Assembly: GCF_009389715.1 (NCBI RefSeq)
Contig: NC_052399.1
Location: 16,929,646 to 16,993,645 of the forward strand
Direction: 5' to 3'
DNA from: Phoenix dactylifera
Lineage: Eukaryota; Streptophyta; Magnoliopsida; Arecales; Arecaceae
DNA length: 64,000 bases
Shown here: positions 38,601-50,098 of the stretch, piece after piece
How the letters are laid out: every line of letters begins with the position of its first letter
How positions within the stretch are numbered: position 1 is the first letter of the stretch
The notes under the pieces: generated by a model
What the model was told of the DNA's origin: nothing
Databases searched by the model: none
What the model saw: the letters and a program-made list of their open reading frames with translations, nothing else
Program-made: the position numbers and the translations under genes

Positions 38601-38996
38601 ACCTTCAGCGGCCGGGAGAGCCGCATTTATCTGTCCGCATTTATAGCGAGCGGGTCTCCTTCTCCAACGTCTCTCTCTACAGTGGTTTTTTCAAACTAAA
38701 GTAAAAAAAGAAAAAGGGCTGGATTCTGAAACGAGTCATGGGAGGCGAGAAAAGTGTGGAAGATTCCTTCCCTTGTTATATATTTGTCTGAACCCCACAA
38801 AAATAGCATTTACATCAGCACCTCTCACTGCTTGTCCAACCGCCCAGACTTCTTCTTCTTCCTCCTCTCTGGGAATTCCTGGTTAGTTTGCTTCTCTCTC
38901 TCCCTACTTCACTGTCACAGCTGCTTCATGACTGTAATTTTTTTCTAACATGGTTGTGCTCTGCTTCTCTGCTAGCTAGCGAGGGTGGTGAAGGAA

Positions 38997-41900
38997 ATGA
39001 GTGCCCCAAAGTTTATAAAATGTGTGACTGTTGGAGATGGAGCTGTTGGGAAGACCTGCATGCTCATCTGCTACACCAGCAACAAGTTCCCAACTGTATG
39101 TTTAACTTCCCAATCCCATTCATGCAGAATAATGAATTTATCTTCTTTTTTTTTTCCTTTTTTACTATGAATATAGGTAACCATTTTTCTCTTCTTTGTT
39201 TGGTATTCTGTATGTATATCGATATCGCACATTATATACTCCTTTTTTTTTTCTCTTAGCCTTTCAATTTAGACTAATTCTTCCCATCCTGTTCCTTGAA
39301 AAAGTGGCGTTTGATTTTCTAAATTTAGTTCATCCCATGCTTACTTCCTTTTCTGTAATTATTATTTTGCCTTCCACTTTGGGTTTGGCTTCTGAGATGA
39401 GTGAATATTTGGTTACTTGTTTTTCATTTTTTCTTAGAAAAATCTTTTTTCATCATCATCAGAGTATATTGCTCTTTTATCGCCCCTTTTTCTTCCAATT
39501 TATGGTATCTTAAAGATTCTTATTTTCTTAGGTGTCATCTTAAAAACTATAGCTGATGAATCATTCTTACTACAAGAGATACTCTCTTACACTTCTTTCT
39601 TGTGGGCAGGATTATATTCCCACTGTGTTTGACAACTTCAGTGCTAACGTTGCTGTGGATGGGAGGACTGTCAACTTGGGACTGTGGGACACTGCAGGTG
39701 CTCAGATTATTGATTCAGTCTCTTTGAAGAAGGGATTAATCCTCCTTGTTTTCTTGTTTATAGTTTGTGATGCCTTCACTCTGGTGTGTCTTGGTTGGCA
39801 GGCCAAGAAGATTACAGCAGATTGAGGCCGCTGAGTTACAGAGGAGCAGACATATTTATTCTGGCTTTCTCTTTAATCAGCAGGGCAAGCTATGAGAATG
39901 TTCTTAAGAAGGTATTAATCGTATTAATCCAAGTGTCACTTTGACGCCGTTTCTCTTTTTTCACCTTTTTCTACTGTGGAATTGGATTTCTGGTGTTTGG
40001 GCAAATGGGCTTGTCGTCTTTTCGAAATAAAGTGTAAAAGTGATGGATCTCCAACTCGATCTTTGATCTTTAGTGCTTTCCCTGGTCAAACGGGAAGGCT
40101 GACTGATTAAGTGTATCCTGTGCTTTCTTTGACTCAGTTATCCTCGAAACTGCTTTTCCTGTAACTTTGATTTGACTGTGTTTCTGATTTTGTTTGAACA
40201 AGAGTGTTCTTAAAATTTCATTTTAATGCCTAATCATGAACTGTCAGATGTTTATGGTAACAAACTAGGACCGCACCCAAAAAGATTAGCTGAAAGGTAT
40301 TATTTGGATTCCTAAATTTTGTATAAATAACCCAAGATCTCCACAGTGAATAATCAATATGGGACTAAAACACATGCTACATAGGTTCTCACATACTCCC
40401 CCCGTTTAAACTCTGGCTTCCTCACAAGGTTAAGATTTCAAAAATATTCAAATCTAATTACAAACACCACGATCAGCTCGTGGTCAAACAAAATGGGCCT
40501 GTGTTGCAGAGTGTCTTTTGATATCATTTGTAAATTCAGGACCGTACCCAAAAAGGGCTAGCTAATGTAGGACTAAACATGCATCCGCATGGGTTCTCAC
40601 GTTTATACTTTATTATATGGATTAATGTATTCTTTTCATTTCATTTCATCAGTCACCACAATGCTCTTGTAATCTATGAAGATGCTTGTGAGTTTGCTTT
40701 GAAGTGACATGCTATATTAACAGAATTATGCAGCGTTGATTGAGGATCGAGCTCTCCGTTTTTTTTCCCCTTCATATTATTTCTTTAAGGCAATGAAGAA
40801 TCATCATACTAATGAAGGATGCTGTATTATCAAAAATTTTAGCTTCTTGGCTTATGCACTAAATAAACAACACCTAATAGATGTTCTTTTTTTATTATTT
40901 TTGTGGATCAGTGGATGCCTGAACTTCGTCGCTTTGCACCCAATGTTCCAACTATTCTAGTTGGAACCAAGTTAGGTTCGTAATCACTTCGCATTGAACA
41001 ATTCTTGGCTTATATGATGTAGTGATGAGCTCACATTTTAAGAAGGCAACATTCTTTAACAACATAGGTGTCCTGTTATTAAATATTCTCAGATCTACGT
41101 GAAGATAAAGGATATCTTGCTGATCATCCAGGTGCATCTTTGATTACATATGCACAAGTAAGTGGCATGTGTTTGTCATCTTGGAAGAGTTCTAGTCATA
41201 TAATCACCAACATTCATGGAGCATTTCAACTAACCATTGTTGCGTAGGGGGAAGAACTTAGAAAACAGATAGGTGCAGCAGCATACGTTGAATGCAGCTC
41301 AAAGACGCAACAGGTATGTTCTTCCAGAGATGAGTGTTTTAAATATAAATAGTAGTTAGGCTTCTTTATATTAATTTAATTATATATATCTCCATCCTCA
41401 CTGCTTTGTAATAAAAACTGAGTATCCTAAATGTCATTGTCTGAGAGATTTTATTTTTCTGTTATTTTTTCCTCTCATTTCAGTATTGATGCTTTTTTAA
41501 AAAAGACAAATATTTTTGGTTTGGATAGAACATCAAGGCTATTTTTGACACTGCAATCAAGGTGGTTCTTCAACCGCCACGAAGGAAGGACATGGCGAAG
41601 AAGAAAACCAGAAGAAACTCTGGTTACTCAATGAGGTAAGTAGCTGATTGTGGTTATCTTTGATTTGCTTATGATCAGTTTCTAGAGTCAGGACTACAAA
41701 TATTCACAGTTTTCTATTTCATCCTGAGATGGACTTTATTGGAAAATAGAAAAATTTTATCGAGCAACCATTGCTTTTCTCTCAACTAAACAGTTATTCA
41801 CATCTCCTTGATTCCTGAAGTTGGAAGGATGTAAATTTTTCTTTCATCCTGGGACTGACAATTTCTAAATTTGAAATTTTCTAAATGACCATAAAACAGA

Positions 41901-42038
41901 ATGATGCACAGAAGATGATCAGCCTAATGACATCATTAATTTAAAGGAACCTTGTAGAAATTTTCACTGCTATCATGACGCGTGCGTTAACATCTTTTCT
42001 GCAGGAGATTCATGTGTGGTAGTGCATGTGTTGCGTAG
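38997..42038 (+). CDS. ROP/RAC small GTPase, type II
   Basis: Eight exons: 38997-39095, 39610-39697, 39802-39911, 40912-40975, 41093-41157, 41248-41313, 41529-41635 and 42005-42038; 633 bases, 210 residues. ROP GTPases are plasma-membrane switches for polarity, ROS, cytoskeleton and hormone signalling. Visible: P-loop GDGAVGKT (13-20), effector loop YIPTVFDNF (35-43), WDTAGQE (59-65), VGTKLDL, and ECSSKTQQ before the C-terminal helix. A polybasic KKKTRR segment is followed, through an extra last exon, by [11 protein letters not shown] with no CaaX box. That is the known mark of type II ROPs, in which an added intron removed prenylation and cysteines are S-acylated. The start gives [15 protein letters not shown], as in the family. 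Several type II ROPs act in abscisic-acid signalling. The call is firm; which ROP cannot be said. Confidence 0.95.
40265..40610. repeat. Repeated block in ROP intron 3
   Basis: Within the 1-kb third intron, a motif of the type GGACCG-ACCCAAAAAG-(G)CTAGCT occurs near 40269 and again near 40541. Each is followed by sequence of the type GGGACTAAA-CA-GC-GGTTCTCAC. The arrangement suggests a partial direct repeat, or two ends of one decayed dispersed element. No coding sequence is seen. Confidence 0.45.
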
Positions 42039-43101
42039 TACAAGAAAGCTACTTATTTTGTCTTGTTTGTAAGTACATGTGCTAATGTCCATGTTAGCTG
42101 AAACATATTGCCATCAGTCTTTTAGTGCTAGTGAGACAGCAGGCAAGCGATTTGTTTTATCTGTGGCTCGAGGGAACTTTTTGTTCTCCCATGCTTATAT
42201 GGAAGGAATCCTTCTTTTGTTGTTGTTGTTGTTGTTGTTGTTGTAAGAACTGAACATCTTTTACTTTCATATGTTATATGATTCCTGTTCTTTCTGGTTA
42301 TTTTATTAGAGATGCAATACAATGGTCAATAGTTCGACATTGTTATAGGCACAAAGATGACATGATGTGCATGTCGGGATGGTATATGAATGTTAAATGA
42401 AATTTATTTTGGTAAAGCTGGACTCAGATCAGAAAGCAAAAGGTGGGTCCTTACTAAGAAAAACAGGACGAGAGCATATGATGCACAAACCAAAAGTGCC
42501 TACTCATAATTTCTGAAGGTTCGAGGTAAAATAACTGGAAAATTCCCTCAGACTAAGAGAACATGCACCAGAAGCTACAACCTTTCCATGAAAACAAGTG
42601 GGAGAGGGGAAGTTAAAATTATAGATACAGGCTAGAAAACACTGAGATGTGGGAGATTGGATTGAATGAGATGCGATCAACTTGGAGGCAATATATAATT
42701 AAGGATGAGTTACCGATATAATGAGACAAATAAACTGTAATCTGTGTTACAAGAGTTCAACATTAGACAAAATTTGTAAAATTGCTAGTATTTAAACTTC
42801 TGATGACAACTTAAACTAGAACAGGTGCAGGAAACAAGAATGAACTCAGTCAAAGTAGGCAAATTCCAACTCAGAATATTTAGAATCTGTAGTAGGGCAA
42901 CATATCGAGAACTAAAATACTAAACAGAAAATGACCAATTAAAGTCGTTTCTATCACAGAATTTGAATGTACATACAAAATCAACTCAATGCAACTGATG
43001 GACAAGTACTTGCAGAGTAGAATAAAAGTTGAGAAAAGGGAAAAAAAAACCACATTACAAGAAAAGTTAAAAAAACAACTCGTGAATATGTTTCTTGGGA
43101 T
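42039..43101. other. Tail-to-tail spacer between ROP (+) and PLAC8 (-)
   Basis: Both genes end into this stretch, so it should hold two 3' UTRs and two polyadenylation regions. A (TTG)9 microsatellite lies at about 42217-42243. No other gene is seen. Confidence 0.5.
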
Positions 43102-45781
43102 TCACTGATTCATGGAGTGCACCGCGGGAGGGACCATGCTTGCTTCTTGTTGCTGAGCAAGGTAACCCATCCAACCTGCCAACAAGAACCATTAGCACAT
43201 TTAGCAACCTTGTTGCATAAAAAATTATTTGAAACATGTATCTGGGCAGTGGGGGAAGTTAGCCCTAGGTCCCGTCCTTTATCCGGATATCTTAGATAAT
43301 ATGATCATTAAGATTTCTGGGCCATCACCAGTGAATGCATGGTTCACACAAGAAAAAGGTTATGATCACCTATTGAAGGGTCAATTCCTCTGTTTTGGAG
43401 CTCCCTGTATTCCTGGCAAAGGGCACAGCATGGGCAAAAGAGATGGACGCTCCAATCCTCTGCTGGAGCCTGGACCAGGTTGTATTTGAGTCTTAGCTTT
43501 TGCCTGTAACTGGTGCCCAAGATGGAGCAGGCGAGAACTGGTAACAGCAAACCATGCATGAAACTGCCCAGAGTGCAACCTACGAAACATTTATTGTGTC
43601 ATGAAGAATAACAAAGAAAAAGAAAGCATAAGTAGCTATATGATCTGATTATGTTGTCGAATATTTTAATAATATCCATGCCTACTAAGGAATTTTTAAT
43701 CTTGCTGGCAACATAGATTTTACTTTAAGTTAATGGAGAAGCAGGATCCATAAATGGCGCAAAAAGAGTAACAAATTTGACCCCAAGTAGATGGGATAAG
43801 GCTTTTTTACTTGCGGTTGCTAAGTTTTGGCTCATGTAGATACACATGGAAATCACTGTGATAGTTCTTGAAGCAACACTGTTGTAATAGGTTTTATATA
43901 TGATGATATAATAAAAATCAGTAGACTGAACAGTCCTAGTATACAAGGCAGGTGGTGAAGTTGATAAGTTATGTGCAGATGCATCAACGCGCAATCTCTG
44001 CATTCTAGCTGGTGTGTTTGCATACCTGTTGGTTGGCAAATCTTTTACATTTTAGGTGCACTTTAGTTGAGATGATTCCTTCTTCCTTGTATGCTCTAAT
44101 TGTTTTTCATTTTGTATTTGCATATAAAGATTTAATAAGATGAATCATTTTGTCTTACAAGAATGCGAGATATCGAAGGGCAATAAGAGAATTTAGCTAA
44201 AAAAGTTCCTGTAGGTATGAATGTCTTCCGATCCATTGATCAAATCTCTGAAGTTGAAGTTTACCTCTTCTTTTTCCCAATAGTTTAATAGATCATCCCA
44301 ATATTTCAGTGAGAGTGTAGCTGCATGTTTTCCTATGGTAATAAATCCATGAACGCATGATAACATGGTCATTTTAGTATTTCTAAGATCATTCCCCATG
44401 CCTCGCTCTCAAATTACCGATATCTTTTCTACCCGTTTATCCCTTCTACATGGCGATTAATACAAAAATAGCAATTTCTGATAACTCTTGAACTTCTTTG
44501 AATACTTCGTCGTAGTCCCATGTGAGTTGCTTAAAACTGATACAATCTATAGTTTTTGTGCATATACGAAATGTTTTTTTTTGTTTTAACTGTAAACTTA
44601 TGAATTTAGGTACAATTATTCTATATTTTGAGTATTATATTGGTAATATGTTCAAATCTAAAAGTAATTAATATGTCAGATATTTAAATTGTTTGTAAAC
44701 TATTTTCATTTGTTTTTTTTCACACTTCTAGCAGTAGGAGAGAGTTGTTTTTTTCATTCTGACATTTTTAAATAAAACCCAAGAGAACATAGCATCCAAG
44801 AACTGCTGAGATTTGTCCATAAATTTTGGAAAAAAAACTCAACTAAACTTTAGCTATACGGATCCGTATTCCACTTATAGTTTAAAAAATCCCCAATATA
44901 TATATATATATATATATATAAATCTCACTGCCTAGCACCAACAATTAATGGAGAAATAGAGCCGAGATTTAGCTTAATTTGCTTGAAAATTGAAAACTAT
45001 TTGCCTTTTACTTACTGGTTTGCCCCTCGTCCAAAATCTCAGCAATCTGCCCGAACGTGACACAAGGGAAGAAGGCGGTCAGCACAGCTGAAATAAAAAA
45101 ACGCCAGCAATAGATGGGATAAACAAAACTTACAAGAAATCTATATACAAAATGACCAACTTGTTTCATAGGCCAAAAAGGTTAGGCAAGTTATCAGGCA
45201 TGCTTAACTGTGAATTTATATAAGCAGAGAGTGTTGGTCAATCCATCCTATAAATTCCTACCACTTGTTTTCTACCTTTGCTGCTGTGGTGGTGTGTGGA
45301 CGACTACGCTTTGAACAATTACTCAAACTAAATAGCGAATCATCTGCGATGCTTTATGCATCAAGATGTGGACATTGTAATGCAAAGTTAAAACAGAATT
45401 CAGCAATTCATGGGCAATCTTACCATTAGTTGAATTCTGGTCGCAGTCGAAAAGACCCGACGTCCATGGTTTCCCGACCTTCAAAGGATACGGGGAGCCA
45501 CCACCATTCATCTGTTGGGGTGCGGCGGCAGGCCATCGCCCTGCCGGAGGGAATGACACCGGGGTACCGGTGGCAACTGGAGGATGCTGTGGCATGGTAG
45601 CTGGTGGAGGATATGGTGCTGGAGTGTTACCCATGGCCATCGGCGGGTGCTGCGGAGCATCATTGTTTGGCATCGGAGTTGGAGGGAAGGGCACCGGAGA
45701 GCCCATAGCATGCCGAGCCTCGCCGCCATAGCCAGGCTCCATGGCTGTAGGCTGGGCATTACTAGGCTGAGGTCTACCCAT
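43102..45781 (-). CDS. PLAC8-domain protein, cell number regulator / plant cadmium resistance type
   Basis: Four exons on the minus strand: 45781-45424, 45087-45016, 43579-43370 and 43175-43102; 714 bases, 237 residues. The first about 110 residues are rich in Pro, Met and Gly (PYPPPATMPQHPPVATG). The PLAC8 domain follows: KPWTSGLFDCDQN, then AFFPCVTFGQIAEILDEGQT, a hydrophobic stretch GLLLPVLACSILGTSYR, and LFCPCCALCQEYRELQNRG. Plant members lie in the plasma membrane and affect cell number or heavy-metal transport. The start ATG at 45781 is the first in-frame ATG of the Pro-rich exon. The usual CCxxxCPC-type motif is reduced to one Cys plus FPC in the first half. Intron 2 is 1.4 kb. Exact subgroup and substrate are unknown. 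Confidence 0.9.
44895..44921. repeat. (AT)n microsatellite
   Basis: About 12-13 AT dinucleotides in a row inside intron 2 of the PLAC8 gene. Confidence 0.9.
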
Positions 45782-46424
45782 TGCAGCTCGCAAGATGGTT
45801 TCTTTCACTGACCTCAATCAGCTCATTGTGTATGATTTATATACTTCGAAGTCAACCACCATTCCCTCCAAGAGTCGTAGTTGTGGATTGCGTTGGACTT
45901 GGAGGGCGTATGAGCTGGTTGTAGTTTTCTACGAAATGCAGGCTTGCGAGCATGTCGGCAAGTTGGGTGATTCGATCAACGAGCTTGGAGCTTTGACGGA
46001 ACTGCAGATTGGATGGATACGTCTGAGATTCTGCAAGCCTTCGCATTCAAGTTTGACCAATCTAGCCGCGTCCCGCCGCAATACATTGGAGCTGGTTGGC
46101 ATCTTTGACTTTAAATGCTGGGAAAAGATCATCACTTGATTCACTTCACAACACAACAACATTAGTTTACTTTGACTGCTGACTTTCAAGAGCTAATTCT
46201 CTAAGAAAAGCTTCTCTTTCTCTCCATTCATTCCCCATTACCTTGTTCGGGGTATTAGAATCCATATGCCATCGGTTGACTCTTTTTGGGTGTCACCCAA
46301 AATCGCAGTAGGAAATAGTAGCTGGTAGATACTACGCTTAGAAAGCAAAACAATCAATTGAAATCTAGGCTGTCTGAATTTTAAAATAAATATACAAATC
46401 CAGCTGTGTTTCGTCAACCCCACC
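45782..46424. other. Upstream flank of the PLAC8 gene, unassigned
   Basis: The nearest part is the PLAC8 promoter or 5' UTR. At 45850-46190 both strands have moderately long open frames with a coding-like GC level. On the minus strand these include AARLVKLECEGLQNL in one frame and KLVDRITQLADMLASLHF in another. No family is recognised and no single frame is open throughout. Confidence 0.35.
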
Positions 46425-49138
46425 ACCTTCTGTAAGAAGGTTGAGCTTCTTTTGCTTCTCCTGGGGGAAACGCCTCTCACAAGGTTCAGCGCCGTGCCTC
46501 TGCTAAGCCCATCCGCCGGCTGCTGCCCCGGCACCAAGGAGCTGTCCATGATTCATCCACACAAGGGGTGTCAGCGTATTTCTTTTTTTTTGACCCCTCT
46601 TTGATCAAAAAATATATGATGCAAGTCTGGAGACCAATTAAATATCAACAACTCTCCTGGTATTGAATGCCACCAAAGCCTGCATAACATGTAACTTCGA
46701 ACTTCTATCATCATTATTTTTCTTTCAGGGGAGAATCTAACATCAACAATCATAGATATGCATCAGACAAAATTTCCAATTTGAAACGTAGATTAGTGTC
46801 TTCTTATTCTCAGTTCTCAATCAGCTGGCGTCCACAGATTTTGCAGATGGTAAACGCAGCCTATAGTGTTAGTTAAAAATTCATGACAGCAAAACATCTG
46901 CATGTTTGTAGACATGCTCTAATCTTACAACACTGCTGAACTGACATGAAATTATAGAGAACAAGAGTAAAAATCATAACCATGAACATCGAGCACTGTC
47001 CAAAGTCTCGATGGTACGGTAATGCATGAGGCTGGTGAAAGCACATAAACCTAATATATTGCCACGCTGTTAACATGCCTCTGATAAACTATTAGAACCA
47101 CTTAGTATGTTTCAGCCATACATCACTAAAAAGTTGTATCTTTTCAAGTGGAATGACTACTAGAAGCAGAAGTTTAAATTAGGGATGCAGTTTCTCGGAA
47201 GAACTGATGGGTGATAATCACAATGCAGCAGTTTGCAGAGCAAATTTTGGGGCATACAGTCCTGTCTCCCCAAAGTCCTCCTCTAGCTTTTTATAGATCT
47301 CCTTATCAGTTTTACCAGTTCCGATCTCATCCTGTATCAACTGCATGATGTAAGAAAACTTTCACTAGAGGGAGTGCAAAACAATCTGAAGAAAACATGT
47401 CAAAATTTCTATTTATTCTAGCATTTTAAGTTTTAAAAATATGTTAAAGCACCAAAATTGCCGGACGAGAATCAACAAACCCTTAAAATTTACTAGTCCT
47501 TAAGGCTGCAACAAATACAACCGCATGCATTTTAACAGACCAGGTTACCTTAAACAAGAAAATGAGTTTCTGGACAAGGTAACAGAAATTTAAACTTGAT
47601 TTGTGCTCATAATGGAGAAAGGAATGTGCAGGAGCAGCAGCACCATCGCCCAGGTCATGCAGGGCACTCCATGATAGGGATGCATCAGAGTAGCATGAAA
47701 GAAAAAGATGCCCTTGAAATGACCGTCAAGGCTAAAGGATGACTCGAGATGTCTCAATTTGTGACAGACTGAAAGCAAGCATAATCAACTAGGGGTTCTT
47801 TGAAAAAAGAACCACAAAACTAAAGGAGAAAGATGCAAAAGTCATGGACAACAATGTGTGTGTGTGAGAGAGAGGGGTTACCTCAGGGGTTCCATGAAGC
47901 AAGATAGGCTCTGGATTCAAATACATAAAGTTTAAGATATTGTGCAGAGGTGAAATAGTAGGGTCTACCTTCAGAAAGGATTAAACGTCTTAAACTATGA
48001 CAGTAATTAAGAATCTGTACCAAGTCACAACTGTAGCCCAAGTTTCCAGAAAACACCCATTGACAAATGAAATAACACTAGGCAGGTGCTTTGCATCTGA
48101 TTGACAGTTTGAGACAAGAGGGATCAATTTGAAGTTCTGATGGAAAGTGACAATGCAAACAACCCAGAAAAAATACACAGCTTGTGTGATGCATGTGATC
48201 AATTGGAAAGAAAACAATGTGGTGGACAGATGTGATCCCATCAATGAGGAACTTCCACATGACACATCCAGCACACCTCTAATTTGAGAGAAGTATTTGA
48301 TTAATGTCTATGATGACATTCAACGATGAAATTATACTCTGCAAACGGGACATGTATGATGGGTTCGAGTGTAAGGAATACTTGATGAATAACTTTGATT
48401 CAAGAGGGAAGGAGCATCTGATGGAAGGCTATGACTTAAAAGTGTTTGATGGATGACCACATCATTACTTTAGATAGAATTATTGCAATCACTAGTGATG
48501 TAAGTTGAGAAACATACTCCCACTTTGATGAATGTTTCCTCTTCCCTGTATATGAGAGAGTTCGTATGGGTGTTTCACTAAAAGAAACAAGTCTTCTTAA
48601 ATGTAAACTCCACTGCCTCAAGGAACTACTCACAACACATGCCTGAGGCCCCTGCTCTGCATTTCCATATATTTAAGTTTCTATGAGAACCCAATCCTCT
48701 TTGGAAGTCATTAACCATTTGAGCAGAAATCTCTCCCTTTTAATTTTACTTTAAGGGTTTGTAGAGCACAATCATTGAATTCGTACCAAATCATTTTTTT
48801 GGAAAAAAAAATCCATGTTTGTGCATCTGGTCACAAAATTCATTCTGTAATTTCATAGTATAGACAAAGTAAGATTATTAAGATCTCCCCATTCTCTTTA
48901 AGTATGCTACCGACATTAAGATACAAAAGTAACACAGAAGTTCAATGCCAAGGACAACTTAAAAACAGAGAAAGCAAAAGAACGTACGAGATGCCATACC
49001 TTTCTGAGAAGAATAGCAATATCTGCCTGTGTCTGCATGGGACTGGCTCCCACATTTGGTGCACGGAACCTTATGACTAATGTTCCTTGCCTGATCCTCC
49101 ATAGTCTCAGCCTTCTTCACTTCTTCTTCACTTTCCAT
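46425..49138 (-). pseudogene. CCMH: Decayed copy of mitochondrial cytochrome c biogenesis factor CcmH
   Basis: CcmH is an inner-membrane thiol protein that helps prepare apocytochrome c for heme attachment. Three exon-like pieces lie in the right order. Piece A (49138-49000) reads MESEEEVKKAETMEDQARNI and on to CTKCGSQS, keeping the CxxC. About 2 bases are missing after that, so QADIAILLRK continues in another frame. Piece B (47340-47218) reads LIQDEIGTGKTDKEIYKKLE through LYAPKFALQTAAL, then TGA where the family has Trp, with LSPI beyond it. Piece C (about 46545-46425) shows GAGAAAGGWA, a stop, and ALNLVRGV in a different frame. Splice sites AAG|GTATGG and GCAG are still present. The intact protein is about 160 residues. 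The pattern is that of a duplicated host gene that lost function; a functional copy is expected elsewhere. A sequencing error would not explain all three lesions. Confidence 0.85.
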
Positions 49139-50098
49139 TGCAAAAAAGCCTGCCTCAAAGACCACTATGGTAGGTCGAAAACCATAAAAACCATATAGTC
49201 TGGGCTTTCCATGGCATTAGACCATATGGAACAAGTTAGTAAAAGAATATCAGTTATCCACTAGCTTCATTCTATTATCTCATACAAAGGAACTATAAAG
49301 AGAGTTTATGGAGAATCTTCAAGCTATAAAACCACAACCAAAAGGTGCTTGGTTGGAAGTTCCAAGCCACAAAGAAGTTCACAAACTACAACTACAGTTC
49401 CTTTGAACTAGCTCTATTAGATATGATCACATTTTCAAGAAAGCCATTTCATCAAATATTTCTAGTGCTCTTTTGAATCTTAACTCATGCATCCGCAGTT
49501 TAGCATTCAATTTAAACAAACTTCAATTTTTTTTAACCATTTTATCAAACAGGTAGCCTGCAAAATCACAACCCCTTAACTAAAGCCCACACAAGCATCG
49601 CTATTCGCATGCTATCCAAGAATTCAAACAAAAATTTTGCAAAAATAAATAAATAAATAAATTTGGGAAACCAGAAATTCTTAGGAAGCAAATACTAAAA
49701 TAGCAAAAGAAATTATCTCATTATTAGAGTGTGAGTTTATGTTCTTTTCTAGAATTCCCAAGTTCAACCAAGGTAGGGAAAATCCTAGCCTGAAAGGTCC
49801 CACACCAGCATAAACTTGAAACCATATCCAAAGTAACGTCACAGGAACTAGAACTATAAAAACACATCGATTACGGTGTTATTTACATCAATACCCTCTC
49901 TCTTTCTAGACCGTAATTGGGAAACTCCTGGCCACCAAACGTTGGAGGGTTTAAAATTTGAGGGCTTTTACGTAAAGTCATACCTCTTCCGCTCGCTCGT
50001 AATAGTAGAGAACGCCGGCCACTTCGGACCCAAGAAAGCCTCGCCGAAACCCCTTGCTACTCCTCCTCCTCCGCCGCCGCCTCTCGATCGCCGACGCT
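49139..50098. promoter_or_regulatory. Divergent spacer with the CDKF;1 promoter
   Basis: A TATA box TATAAAAA lies at about 49855-49862, roughly 240 bases before the CDKF;1 start codon. The last 200 bases rise sharply in GC and look like a transcribed leader. No other gene is seen. Confidence 0.5.
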
